From Allorhodoferax sp032337135 (GTDB lineage Bacteria > Pseudomonadota > Gammaproteobacteria > Burkholderiales > Burkholderiaceae_C), in contig NZ_JAVXZZ010000001.1 of the NCBI RefSeq assembly GCF_032337135.1, forward strand, positions 1,178,001 to 1,242,000: 64,000 nucleotides of DNA, given 5' to 3'. Both the position numbers and the translations under genes were made by a program. This document shows, one piece after another, positions 33,789-41,999 of the stretch; position 1 is the stretch's first letter, and each line of letters starts with the position of its first letter. The notes beneath the pieces were generated by a model. That model ran no database searches. It was not told the origin of the DNA and was given only the letters and a program-made list of their open reading frames with translations.

Positions 33789-34109
33789 TCAGAGGAAGAC
33801 CTGGATCGCAAACACCGCCAATGCCAAAGCAATGGCGGACATGTAAAGGCGCAGGGTGTTGCGGTAGTAACGGTAGGCCTGCTCTGGCTCGCGAACCGGC
33901 TGCAGCATGCGGTACAGGGCCATCAGCATCAGCAGCGCCGCAAAAAGGGTGCCCCAGAAATGCAAGTGGTCGCTGGTATTGCGCAAGGCGAAGCCCGGTT
34001 CAGATACCCATTGCCCGACGTATCCAAGCAGAAAGCCCAGGATGACACCCAGCGAGGTCACCACCGGTTGGCGGAAGTCCTTGATGTCAAAGCCCGGCGG
34101 AGGCGTCAT
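33789..34109 (-). CDS. Small membrane protein, unknown function
   Basis: A 106-residue protein not recognised. Three hydrophobic helices are visible: about residues 15-33 (VVTSLGVILGFLLGYVGQWV), 50-66 (HFWGTLFAALLMLMALYRML) and 87-105 (LYMSAIALALAVFAIQVFL), separated by charged loops (PVREPEQAYRYYRNTLR). No catalytic motif is seen. It lies 24 bp after the HD-GYP-like gene on the same strand and may be co-transcribed with it. Confidence 0.65.
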   Translation of the reverse strand: MTPPPGFDIKDFRQPVVTSLGVILGFLLGYVGQWVSEPGFALRNTSDHLHFWGTLFAALLMLMALYRMLQPVREPEQAYRYYRNTLRLYMSAIALALAVFAIQVFL

Positions 34110-34133
34110 CGTGAACAGTGACAGCGTGCGGGA

Positions 34134-34871
34134 CTACAGGACGGCGACTTCGGCAATGGCATTGGCCATGTATTCGATCTTCTGCTGCATGTCGGCTTCG
34201 GTGTCGGCATAGCGGCTGGCGATGGCGGCAAACTGCGCCTGCGCCTCGACAAAGGCGTCGACCACATCGGGGTCGAAATGAGCGCCACGTTCCGAGGCGA
34301 TGATCTGCATCGCCTTGTCATGGGGCACACCGTCCTTGTAGACCTTGCTGGAGATCAGCGCGTCATAGACGTCGGCCACGGCCACGATGCGTGCCGCCAG
34401 CGGGATGACCGGCCCCAGCAGACCCTTGGGGTAACCGGCACCGTTCCACTTCTCGTGGTGGCACAGGGCCACGTCCTTGGCCATGGCCAGCAGGGGCGAA
34501 TGCAGTTTGAGCGTGGTCTCGGCGCGCACCATGGCTTCGTAGCCCAGGGTGGTGTGTTGCCGCATGATGGAGAGCTCGTCAGGCGTGAGCTTGCCGGGTT
34601 TGAGCAGGATGCGATCCGGCACCCCGACGGTTCCCATGTCGTAGATCGGCACGCACAGCACCAGCATGTCCACATAGTCGTCGGTCAAGGTGGCGGCCAG
34701 GGTGGCATTGCGTGCCTTCAGACGTTCACACAGCACACGCACATAGTGCTGCACGCGCAGGATGTGGCTTTCGGTATCGGACTCGCGCAGCTCAGCCAGC
34801 GTGGCCAGGGCAAACAACACGACCTGATGCGCCTGCAAGACCGGCGCGGTAGTGGAAACGGGGTTGCTCAT
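34134..34871 (-). CDS. Degenerate HD-GYP domain protein
   Basis: A 245-residue soluble protein from ATG 34871, six bases after AGGAGG. It aligns by eye with cyclic-di-GMP phosphodiesterase HD-GYP domains: early ESHILRV, then VPIYDMGTVGVPDRILLKPGKLTPDE, MRQHTTLGYEAM, HHEKWNGAGYP (138-148) and AVADVYDAL. The HD motif itself is Y77-D78, so the metal-binding His is replaced by Tyr, and the GK that follows is GT. The GYP part is intact. It may bind rather than cleave cyclic di-GMP. It lies 97 bp downstream of a GGDEF receptor gene on the same strand, suggesting they work together. Confidence 0.8.
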   Translation of the reverse strand: MSNPVSTTAPVLQAHQVVLFALATLAELRESDTESHILRVQHYVRVLCERLKARNATLAATLTDDYVDMLVLCVPIYDMGTVGVPDRILLKPGKLTPDELSIMRQHTTLGYEAMVRAETTLKLHSPLLAMAKDVALCHHEKWNGAGYPKGLLGPVIPLAARIVAVADVYDALISSKVYKDGVPHDKAMQIIASERGAHFDPDVVDAFVEAQAQFAAIASRYADTEADMQQKIEYMANAIAEVAVL

Positions 34872-34968
34872 CTTCGTCCTCCTGGACGCCCCTGGTGGGG
34901 CGCTTGGTGCATGGCTACCATTCTGCCACTGTCGCTGCGCCAACGTAAGCCAGCGGCTGACAAATGCA

Positions 34969-37134
34969 TCAGGGCGTATCGGTGCTGCGCTTCTTTTGCC
35001 GGCGCTTGGCGACGTACATCTGCTGATCCGCACGAGCGATGCACTGGTCCAGCGAGCTGCCTGCGTCGCGCAAGTCGATGCCGATGGCGGCGCTGGGATG
35101 CAGGGTGGTGCCACCGGGGAGCACCACAGCAGACTGGGCGCAGTGGGCCTGGAACAGGTCCACCTGCTGCTGCAGTGCGGCCGCATCGGCCGGTGCCAGC
35201 AGCATCAGGAACTCGTCCCCGCCCATGCGGTACAGCCGGGCCTGCGGCCAGTGGGCGCGCATGGCATCGGCAAAGGCACACAACAGCGCATCGCCTGCGG
35301 CGTGGCCATGGGCATCATTGGTGCGCTTGAGGTTGTTGAGGTCGGCCACAATGACGGCTGCTGGCGGTACCAGCCACTGCTCCAATGCGTCCACGTGGGC
35401 GTTGAAATGGTTGCGGTTGAGGCAGCCCGTCAAGGCATCGGTGTACAACCACTGTTCACGCTCGCGAAGGAACTGGTTCTGCAGCCGCGCCTGGGTCAGC
35501 TTGCGCGCGATCACCGCCGTCAGGGCCACGATACCCACCAAAGCAGCGGCCAGCACCCCTGCCAGCCACAGCAGGCGGCGATTGCTTTCGTTTGGAACGG
35601 CTGGCACCGATTGCAGCGCACGGTACTTGATCTGCTCGTACGGCAGCATGGGCAGCACCTTGTCCAGAATCCCGGCCAGCTCGGGTTGCTGGCGCGAGAC
35701 CCCGAAGTACAAGGATGAGTCCCCCGAGGTGTCGCCCCGCTTGACCAACTCCTGGTACCCCAGGCCGTTGATGTAATAGTCGGCCACGGTCGGGTTCTCG
35801 ATCAGGTAGTCGGCCTCGCCGTCGCGCACCTTGCGCAGCGATTCGAGGATGTCTGCCGTCTTCACCATGCTGGGCTGACGCAGGTTGCGCCGCAGGTACT
35901 CTTCATGCCAGAAGCCATCGATCACGGCCACGCGCTGGTCCTCCAGGGCGTAGATGTCGGGAATCGGCGGGCTGCTGCGACGACCGATGATGATGTCGCG
36001 CTCCGGGCTGAAAGGGCGTGGGAAGAGAAAGTCGGCCTGGCGCTCTTCGGTCTTGGCCATGTTGACCACGTGGATTCGCCCGGCGCGCGCCTCCTCCATG
36101 ATCCGGGCAAACGGTGCGGACACCACGCGCAACTGCATGCCCACTGCCTGGGCGACCTCCTGGAGCACCTCCCCGGCAATGCCCTTGTACTGGCCCTGGC
36201 TCTGGTAATCAAAGGGAAGGTAGTCTTCGGCAGCGCCCACCACGGCGATCCCCGACCGCTCCAGCCAGGCAAGCTCTGCGTCGGTCAGCTGCAGGGCCTT
36301 GCGGTTGAACAGGCTACGCGCCTGACGCGCCAGTTCCGCAATGTGGGCCCCGCGCTGCTGCAGGTAGCGGTCCAGGATGCCGGCCAACGGCGCGTCGGCA
36401 TGGCGCACCGCCAAGGTCATGTCGGAGGTGATGGTGCGCAACTCCGCGACGATGGCCAGCTCGGGATGGGCGACCACGTACTCCACCTCCGAGCCGCCAC
36501 CCGAGGTGACAAAGGCGTCGACACGGCCCGCCAGCAAGGCTGGCAATGCAGCGGCCTGATCCGGAAAGATGGCAGGCGCAAAGCGGATCTTGGGGTAGGC
36601 CTGCGGCAGTGCCTGCAGCACGAAGTCACTGGCGATGAAGCCGATGGCCTTGCCGTCGATATCACCCAGGGTCTTGACGCTGCCGTCCTTGCGCGCCAGC
36701 ACGACATAGGGGTAGCGCTGGGCTGGCGCGGTGAAGCGCATGATCTTCTCGCGCTCCGGCGTCGGGTTGGCACCGTACAGGACATCGGTCTGCCCCTGCA
36801 CGAAATGTCGGTAGGCTTCGTCCCAGCCACTGGCCTGCGCGGCCACCAGCTTCAGCCCGGTTTGGGCATTGATGTCGTCCAGCAGCAGGTGCAGGAAACC
36901 CTGCCGTCGGCCCCGCAGCGCGAAGCTGTCCATGCCGGAGTAGGGATCGAATCCGACCTGCAGCGGCTGACCCGCGTGCGCGGCCACCCATTGGGCCTGT
37001 TCGGGCGTCAGGGCCAACCCGGCGGACGCGGATGCCATGCTGCAAAGCGCCCACCCGGCACCCAGCATCCATGTGATGGCGCGTCGCCACCACGCCGATT
37101 GGCCCGCACCTCCCTGCCCCGTTCGTCCCCGCAT
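34969..37134 (-). CDS. Periplasmic-ligand receptor with two SBP domains and a GGDEF domain
   Basis: Read as 721 residues from ATG 37134 after a GAGGTGGT site. A signal sequence precedes two tandem SBP_bac_3 domains (about residues 45-275, beginning PLQVGFDPYSGMDSFALRGRRQGFL, and 285-520, beginning GIAVVGAAEDYLPFDYQSQGQYKGIAGEVL), then a transmembrane helix (about 530-550) and a GGDEF domain with GGDEF at 638-642. The usual I-site Arg/Asp pair before it is absent (WPQA), so product inhibition may be lost. BvgS-like sensors share the tandem binding-domain plan. It should make cyclic di-GMP in response to an amino-acid-like ligand. Confidence 0.9.
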   Translation of the reverse strand: MRGRTGQGGAGQSAWWRRAITWMLGAGWALCSMASASAGLALTPEQAQWVAAHAGQPLQVGFDPYSGMDSFALRGRRQGFLHLLLDDINAQTGLKLVAAQASGWDEAYRHFVQGQTDVLYGANPTPEREKIMRFTAPAQRYPYVVLARKDGSVKTLGDIDGKAIGFIASDFVLQALPQAYPKIRFAPAIFPDQAAALPALLAGRVDAFVTSGGGSEVEYVVAHPELAIVAELRTITSDMTLAVRHADAPLAGILDRYLQQRGAHIAELARQARSLFNRKALQLTDAELAWLERSGIAVVGAAEDYLPFDYQSQGQYKGIAGEVLQEVAQAVGMQLRVVSAPFARIMEEARAGRIHVVNMAKTEERQADFLFPRPFSPERDIIIGRRSSPPIPDIYALEDQRVAVIDGFWHEEYLRRNLRQPSMVKTADILESLRKVRDGEADYLIENPTVADYYINGLGYQELVKRGDTSGDSSLYFGVSRQQPELAGILDKVLPMLPYEQIKYRALQSVPAVPNESNRRLLWLAGVLAAALVGIVALTAVIARKLTQARLQNQFLREREQWLYTDALTGCLNRNHFNAHVDALEQWLVPPAAVIVADLNNLKRTNDAHGHAAGDALLCAFADAMRAHWPQARLYRMGGDEFLMLLAPADAAALQQQVDLFQAHCAQSAVVLPGGTTLHPSAAIGIDLRDAGSSLDQCIARADQQMYVAKRRQKKRSTDTP

Positions 37135-37211
37135 ACCACCTCTTTCCTGTGTCTGCCCTCGCTGCCCGGGTCCCGGACGCGCAGTTTGCAGACCGGGCTG
37201 CCTGCGCTGGG

Positions 37212-37985
37212 TCAGCGCCTGTCCGTCTGCGGTGCCGCGAGTGTAGGGAAAGGGGCGCGGTACAGCCACAGGGATTTCCCGCCGTCGGCCACCGTCCAGT
37301 GGGCCACCGGGGTGTGGTCGGGTACGGCAAAGTCCAGGCTGACCAGCCAGGCCCCCGGGCGCAGCTCGGAGCACGCCTTGTCCCAGGCCCGCGGCATGCT
37401 TTCCGGGCGCTGGAACAGGTAGACCATGTCATACCCACCCCAGGGCGTCGCCCACATATCGCCCTGGCGGACACTCGCCCACGGGCAGCGCAGGGCACAC
37501 AGCAGGCGCAGCGGCCAGCTCCACTCCACCCCATGCAGGGCCGCTTGGGGGTAGGCGCGGTGCAGCGCCTGCAGGCCGTGGCCCAGGCCGCAGCCGGCGT
37601 CCAGCACCTGGGCGCCTTCGGGCAGCGGAGCGTGCTGCGGCAGCAGGGCCAGCGCGTCGGCAGGCGTCGGGAACAGAGGGGCGTCGCGCCAGGCGTTGAG
37701 CGGGTAGACCAGCAGCAACAGCAGCAGGGGCAGCAACCAGGCCCAGGCCGGGAGCTGCAGGGCGCCACTGAACGCCAGCGACAGCGGAAAGCCCGCCGCA
37801 ATGAAGAGGCGCCGCCACCAGCGGTCGCCGGCCAGGCTGCACACCACGCCGAGAGCGCAGGCGGCCCCCAGCGCAAGTGTCGGCTCCAACGCCAAGGACA
37901 GCATGGTCTTGAACAGGCCCCAGGAAGCCAGCCATGCCAGCACGGCGGGCAGGGGCCAGACCCACAGTGTGCGCAGTCGGTTCAT
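37212..37985 (-). CDS. Membrane-anchored class I SAM-dependent methyltransferase
   Basis: A 257-residue protein whose first 100 residues hold three or four hydrophobic helices (GLFKTMLSLALEPTLALGAACALGVV; FPLSLAFSGALQLPAWAWLLPLLLLLLVYPLNAW). The remainder is a Rossmann-type methyltransferase: motif I GAQVLDAGCGLGHGLQALH, then ALHGVEWSWPL and VRQGDMW. The fusion of a membrane region to a small methyltransferase points to a membrane-embedded or lipid substrate, but none can be named. The gene lies upstream of the SBP-GGDEF gene and downstream of parB on the minus strand, with a repeat in between. Confidence 0.78.
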   Translation of the reverse strand: MNRLRTLWVWPLPAVLAWLASWGLFKTMLSLALEPTLALGAACALGVVCSLAGDRWWRRLFIAAGFPLSLAFSGALQLPAWAWLLPLLLLLLVYPLNAWRDAPLFPTPADALALLPQHAPLPEGAQVLDAGCGLGHGLQALHRAYPQAALHGVEWSWPLRLLCALRCPWASVRQGDMWATPWGGYDMVYLFQRPESMPRAWDKACSELRPGAWLVSLDFAVPDHTPVAHWTVADGGKSLWLYRAPFPTLAAPQTDRR

Positions 37986-38018
37986 TCTGCCGCGGACCGG
38001 CTGCGACCTGGGTTCAGG

Positions 38019-38076
38019 GACAGAATTGGCATCCAGCCCGCGTATTCATTGCGCAGACAGCTATCGAAACAATAGC
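38019..38076 (-). repeat. Dispersed ~55-bp intergenic repeat, copy 3
   Basis: On the minus strand it reads GCTATTGTTTCGATAGCTG then TCTGCGCAATGAATACGCGG GCTGGATGCC in order. It starts three bases after the parB stop codon. This copy and copy 4 downstream of parA are the most alike. Confidence 0.75.
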
Positions 38077-38078
38077 GC

Positions 38079-39035
38079 CTAGCGGCTGGCATGGCCGCTC
38101 AGGCGGTCGATCAGGCCATTGAGTTCATCGAGCGAGCCGAACTGGATCACCACCTCGCCCATTTCTTCCATGCGGCCATGGCGCTTGACGCGCTTCTTCA
38201 CATGCACTTCCACCTGCGCGGTGAGCAGGTCGGACAGTTCCTCTTCCACACGCTTGAGGTCGCGCGACTTTTCCTTCGGCGGCTTGGAGGGCTTGAGCGA
38301 GAACTCGGCACCCAATTTTTTGACCAGGCTCTCGGCCTCGCGCACCGACATCTTCTTGGTGGCGATCTGGTTGGCGGCGGTGATCTGCGTGGCGCGGTCC
38401 AACGCCAGCAGGGCGCGGGCATGGCCCATGTCGATGTCGCCGGCCATGAGCATGGTCTGCACCGGGTCGGCCAGGTTCAAGAGGCGCAGCAGGTTGGAGG
38501 CGGCACTGCGCGAGCGGCCCACGGCCTGCGCGGCGCTCTCGTGCGTGAGGCCGAATTCGCGGATCAGGCGCTGCAGGCCCTGCGCTTCTTCGAGCGGGTT
38601 CAGGTCTTCGCGCTGGATGTTCTCGATCAGCGCCATGGCGGCGGCGGCCTCATTGGGCACATCGCGTACCAGCACGGGCACACGGTCCAGCCCGGCCAGC
38701 TTGGCAGCGCGGAAGCGGCGTTCCCCGGCAATGATCTCGTAGATGGCGCGCTTCTTCCCGTCGCCCAGATGCTTGGCCGCATCGGCTTCATCGAGCTTGC
38801 GCACCAGGATGGGCTGCATGATGCCCTGGGCCTTGATGCTCTCGGCCAGCTCGTACAGGGCACCTTCATCCATGCGCGTGCGCGGCTGGTAGACGCCGGC
38901 CACCATGTCGGCCAGCAGCAGGGTGCTGGGCGTGCCGCTTTCCGCCGTGGTTTCGGCCGGTGCCACATCCTTGACTTTGGGCCCCAGCAGGGCTTCGAGG
39001 CCCATGCCCAGGCCTTTGGGTTTCTTGGTGACCAT
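38079..39035 (-). CDS. parB: Chromosome-partitioning protein ParB
   Basis: A 318-residue CTPase-type DNA-binding protein that loads at parS sites and works with ParA to segregate the chromosome origin. Visible parts: the N-terminal KKPKGLGMGLEALLG segment that contacts ParA, the CTP-binding motifs GERRFRAAKLAG and ENIQREDLNPLEEA, the parS-reading helix-turn-helix (LTHESAAQAVGRSRSAASNLLRLLNL), and a C-terminal dimerisation domain. Three parS-like sequences lie 3.3-4.5 kb away inside rsmG and mnmG. It is separated from parA by a serine hydrolase gene, with six bases between hydrolase and parB. Confidence 0.95.
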   Translation of the reverse strand: MVTKKPKGLGMGLEALLGPKVKDVAPAETTAESGTPSTLLLADMVAGVYQPRTRMDEGALYELAESIKAQGIMQPILVRKLDEADAAKHLGDGKKRAIYEIIAGERRFRAAKLAGLDRVPVLVRDVPNEAAAAMALIENIQREDLNPLEEAQGLQRLIREFGLTHESAAQAVGRSRSAASNLLRLLNLADPVQTMLMAGDIDMGHARALLALDRATQITAANQIATKKMSVREAESLVKKLGAEFSLKPSKPPKEKSRDLKRVEEELSDLLTAQVEVHVKKRVKRHGRMEEMGEVVIQFGSLDELNGLIDRLSGHASR

Positions 39036-39041
39036 GGTGGT

Positions 39042-39590
39042 TTATCCCTTGTGCAATTGGTTCAGAAATTCCAGCCCCTCGGGCCAGTCGCCCAGGCCCG
39101 AGTCGGCATTGATGTGACCGCGGTGACCGTAGTCCACGAAGCTGCTGCCCCAGCTCTGCGCAAAGCCTTGGGCGCGCTCGAACGTGCAGTACGGGTCGTC
39201 GTGGCTACCCAGCAGGATGCTCGGAAACGGCAGCGGCTGGCGCACTACGGGCGACCAAGAGCGCAATGGAGCGCGCAGCTTTTCGCGCTCGGGGTCGCCG
39301 GGCGCCACCAGCAGGGCGCCAGCCACCAAGTGCGGATTGCGTGTGACGCTGGCCCAGGCAGCAGTGAGCATGCAACCCAGGCTGTGCGCGACCAGAATGC
39401 TGGGGCCGGTCTGGCCGAGCAGCACGTCTTCGAGGCGCGTGATCCAGTCGCCACGCAGCGGCTGCATCCAGTCGTGCTGCTCCACGCGCACAAAGCCGTA
39501 CAGCGCTTCCCAACGGCTTTGCCAGTGGGCCGGGCCCGAGCTTTGCCAGCCGGGCAGCACCAGGACGCGGGTGGGGTCAAAATCAGTCAT
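39042..39590 (-). CDS. RBBP9/YdeN-family serine hydrolase
   Basis: A 182-residue small alpha/beta hydrolase. The family N-terminus VLVLPGWQSSGPAHWQSRWE, the nucleophile elbow VAHSLGC (Ser), an Asp in LLGSHDDPYC and the C-terminal His in GHRGHINADSGLGDWPEG make a complete catalytic triad. Its biological substrate is unknown. It sits between parA and parB on the same strand, where most bacteria have the two par genes adjacent, so it is almost certainly co-transcribed with parB. Confidence 0.88.
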   Translation of the reverse strand: MTDFDPTRVLVLPGWQSSGPAHWQSRWEALYGFVRVEQHDWMQPLRGDWITRLEDVLLGQTGPSILVAHSLGCMLTAAWASVTRNPHLVAGALLVAPGDPEREKLRAPLRSWSPVVRQPLPFPSILLGSHDDPYCTFERAQGFAQSWGSSFVDYGHRGHINADSGLGDWPEGLEFLNQLHKG

Positions 39591-39592
39591 TC

Positions 39593-39652
39593 GCTATTGA
39601 ATTTATAGCTGCTTGCGCAATGTTTACGAGGGCTAGATGCAAATTTGACACC
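39593..39652 (+). repeat. Dispersed ~55-bp intergenic repeat, copy 4
   Basis: GCTATTGAATTTATAGCTGC followed by TTGCGCAATGTTTACGAGGG and CTAGATGCAAATTTG. It fills the whole gap between the parA stop codon and the hydrolase start codon, so the downstream gene must be read through it or start inside it. Confidence 0.75.
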
Positions 39653-39654
39653 GA

Positions 39655-40440
39655 TTACATGGTGCGGATTCGCTCCACCATCTCTTCGGCAAAGGCCACG
39701 AAGGATTGCGCGCCCTTGGACGCCGGGTCAAACGCCACGCCGGGCACACCGTAGCTGGGCGCTTCGGCCAGACGCACGTTGCGCGGGATGACGGTGTTGA
39801 ACACCTTGTCGCCGAAGTGGGCCTTGAGCTGGTCGCTGACCTGCTGCTGCAGCGTGATGCGCGGGTCGAACATGACGCGCAGCAGGCCGATGATCTGCAG
39901 GTCGTCGTTGAGGTTTGCCTTGACCTGCTTGATGGTGTTGACCAGGTCGGTCAACCCTTCGAGCGCAAAGTACTCGCACTGCATGGGCACGATGACGCCG
40001 TGGGCGCTGCACAGGCCGTTGAGCGTGAGCATGCTCAAAGACGGAGGGCAGTCGATGAGCACGAAGTCGTAGTCCAGCGCCACCGCGGCGATGGCCTGGC
40101 GCAGACGCTTCTCGCGCCGCTCCAGTTCCACCAGCTCCACCTCGGCCCCGGCCAGCTCCCGGTTGGCGCCGAGCACGTCGTAGCTGCAACCGGCATCTTT
40201 CAGCTTGTCGCTCTGCACACGTGCTTCGGCAATAGTGGCCGACTCCAGCAGCACGTCGTACACGGTCAGCTCGATGCTGCGCTTGTCCACACCCGAGCCC
40301 ATGGTGGCATTGCCCTGTGGGTCCAGGTCCACCATCAACACGCGCTGGCCGATCTTGGCCAGACCGGCGGCCAGGTTCACGGTGGTGGTGGTCTTGCCCA
40401 CGCCACCCTTTTGGTTCGCTACGCAGAATACTTTTGCCAT
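39655..40440 (-). CDS. parA: Chromosome-partitioning ATPase ParA (Soj)
   Basis: A 261-residue Walker-type ATPase. The deviant Walker A is NQKGGVGKTTTTVNLA at residues 9-24, A' motif VLMVDLDPQGNAT, Walker B DFVLIDCPPSLS. It lacks the N-terminal helix-turn-helix of plasmid ParA proteins, so it is a chromosomal Soj type. It forms ATP-bound dimers on the nucleoid and pulls ParB-parS complexes. It lies upstream of the hydrolase and parB genes and 24 bp after the LysE gene, all on the minus strand. Confidence 0.95.
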   Translation of the reverse strand: MAKVFCVANQKGGVGKTTTTVNLAAGLAKIGQRVLMVDLDPQGNATMGSGVDKRSIELTVYDVLLESATIAEARVQSDKLKDAGCSYDVLGANRELAGAEVELVELERREKRLRQAIAAVALDYDFVLIDCPPSLSMLTLNGLCSAHGVIVPMQCEYFALEGLTDLVNTIKQVKANLNDDLQIIGLLRVMFDPRITLQQQVSDQLKAHFGDKVFNTVIPRNVRLAEAPSYGVPGVAFDPASKGAQSFVAFAEEMVERIRTM

Positions 40441-40464
40441 GTTGCAGTGCTCTTCAGAAAACCA

Positions 40465-41079
40465 TTAACGCGAAACCGCGAGCTTGACGCCGAAGCCCAG
40501 CAGGGCGATGCCCGCGAGCTTTTCGAGCACGCGGCCAATCATCGGATTGGCGCGCATGCGGTTGGCCAGGAAGTAGGTCAGCAAGGTCGCGCCCAGTCCG
40601 TACAGGAAAGTCAGGAACGCAATGGTGGCTGCCATGAATCCGTAGGTCACCAAGCCCAACTGGGTGGCGGGATCGACGAACAGCGGAAAGAAGGCCATGT
40701 AGAACAGGATGGCCTTGGGGTTGAGCAGGGTGATCATCAGCGCCTGGCGCAGGTAGTGGCCGGCAGTGATGTTGAGCACCGGCGCCGCGCCGGGCTTGGC
40801 CAGCAGCATCTTCACCCCCAGCCAGGCCAGGTAGGCGGCACCGAGCCACTGGATGGCATTGAAAGCGTCGGGGTAGGCATGCAGCAGTGCCGCCACACCG
40901 GCCACCGCCGACCACATCAGCACCTGGTCGCCCAGGATGACCCCGAAGGTCGCCGCCAGCCCGCCCTGGATGCCACCCTTGGAGGTGGACGTCACCAGGG
41001 CCAGATTGCCGGGGCCGGGGATGGCAAGGAACACGATGATCGTGACGACAAAGGTGAAGTAGTCGGTGACGCCGAGCAT
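40465..41079 (-). CDS. LysE/RhtB-family amino acid exporter
   Basis: A 204-residue inner-membrane protein with about six helices. The family signature FLAIPGPGNLALVTSTSKGGIQGGLAATFGVILGD is at the N-terminus, then YLAWLGVKMLLAKPGAAP, and LRQALMITLLNPKAILFYMAFFPLFVDP. RhtB/LeuE-type members export amino acids such as threonine, homoserine lactone or leucine. It is the first gene in the leftward run to parA-hydrolase-parB. The upstream side is a repeat-rich region rather than rsmG, which normally is near. Confidence 0.88.
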   Translation of the reverse strand: MLGVTDYFTFVVTIIVFLAIPGPGNLALVTSTSKGGIQGGLAATFGVILGDQVLMWSAVAGVAALLHAYPDAFNAIQWLGAAYLAWLGVKMLLAKPGAAPVLNITAGHYLRQALMITLLNPKAILFYMAFFPLFVDPATQLGLVTYGFMAATIAFLTFLYGLGATLLTYFLANRMRANPMIGRVLEKLAGIALLGFGVKLAVSR

Positions 41080-41207
41080 GGGGTTTCCTGGTGGTGGGGG
41101 CGGGGCGCGGAGGGCGCGGGGAAAGGGAGTTTAACGGGTCACTTGTTCTTCGCTTGAATTTGCTTTTTGGGGTGTCGCTTTTTTGTTGGGCTTTGATTTC
41201 TTGTTAC

Positions 41208-41420
41208 AAGCCGGGTCGCGCCCCGGCAGGCGCCTTCCTTTTCTTGCTTCGCCAAGAAAAGGAAGCAAAAGAAGGCGAGCCGGATGCGTCGGCCCTTCGC
41301 ATTCGCTACGGGCTCACTGCGTTGCTCGTGCGGGGCGGGAGGCGCGCAAACTCGCCCTACGGGCTCAAACAGCGCGCGCCTCTTCTTCCGCCCCACCCTG
41401 CGCTACTCGACTCCGCATGA
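41208..41420 (+). repeat. Left hairpin-bearing repeat of an inverted pair
   Basis: Starts with CAAGCCGGGTCGCGCCCCGG, followed by a hairpin with a perfect 13-bp stem CTTCCTTTTCTTG (41234-41246)/CAAGAAAAGGAAG (41253-41265) and loop CTTCGC, then AAACTCGCCCTACGGGCTCA and AACAG at 41348-41372. The same blocks occur in reverse orientation at 42000-42245. The rest of 41080-41454 holds no gene: open frames here are the repeat itself. Confidence 0.75.
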
Positions 41421-41454
41421 CGGCCTGCAATACCGGGAACGCTCGTAGTTTGCG

Positions 41455-41961
41455 CTAGACACCGCTCGCATAGTGTTGGAAGTAGAACCAGGCAAAGGCG
41501 TACCCTGCGAGCAGACTGAACGAATAGAGAGAAGCCAATTTGGCTCGTAGATTCCTGCGCAGCACGACACCAGTCCAACTCCAAGCAGCAAGACCCACCA
41601 CTGCAAGAGCTGCTCCAAACACTGCTGCGGCGAACGACGTGCTGCTAATTGCACCCCAGAAAGAACCTCCAATGAAGAATGCCAACATCGCCACCGTCGG
41701 CTTTGTGTCCTGTGACCACGGCGGCTTTATCACTGGCTGCCCCTCCGTCCGGGATTCCCAAGCAAGCCCCGCAAACAATCCCAGAGCAACCACCACAAGT
41801 CCTTGCAAACCGCTCAGCCAGGGCACATAACGCACCCCCAGTATCGCCATTCCGGACGCAACCGAAATAGCGACAAATACTCGCCACCGCAGCAAAACCA
41901 GGATCAAGTGCAGAAGGTCGTCCATCGAAGGTGCTTTCATCCATTCAACGCCGACGAGCAT
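41455..41961 (-). CDS. Orphan membrane protein, unknown
   Basis: Up to 168 residues; not recognised. Four or five hydrophobic helices are visible (LLHLILVLLRWRVFVAISVA, GLQGLVVVALGLFAGLAW, TVAMLAFFIGGSFWGAI, FAAAVFGAALAVVGLAAWSW and a C-terminal AGYAFAWFYFQHY). Possible starts are ATG 41961, 41940 and 41925; none has a good ribosome-binding site, and 41925 starts just before the first helix. The base and codon use is clearly less GC-rich than the neighbours. It is framed by two inverted hairpin repeats and interrupts the usual rsmG-parA neighbourhood, so it was probably acquired. Confidence 0.55.
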   Translation of the reverse strand: MLVGVEWMKAPSMDDLLHLILVLLRWRVFVAISVASGMAILGVRYVPWLSGLQGLVVVALGLFAGLAWESRTEGQPVIKPPWSQDTKPTVAMLAFFIGGSFWGAISSTSFAAAVFGAALAVVGLAAWSWTGVVLRRNLRAKLASLYSFSLLAGYAFAWFYFQHYASGV

Positions 41962-41999
41962 AGTTCAGTTCTGACACTCCGCATCCGCCGAGCGCAGCG

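Noticed and set aside
35905..37422. 505-codon frame antisense to the SBP-GGDEF gene
   Set aside because: The real gene on the minus strand has signal peptide, two binding domains and GGDEF.
41139..41396. 85-codon Lys/Arg-rich frame in the left hairpin repeat
   Set aside because: It encodes the hairpin repeat itself, which I treat as a non-coding repeat often translated by mistake.
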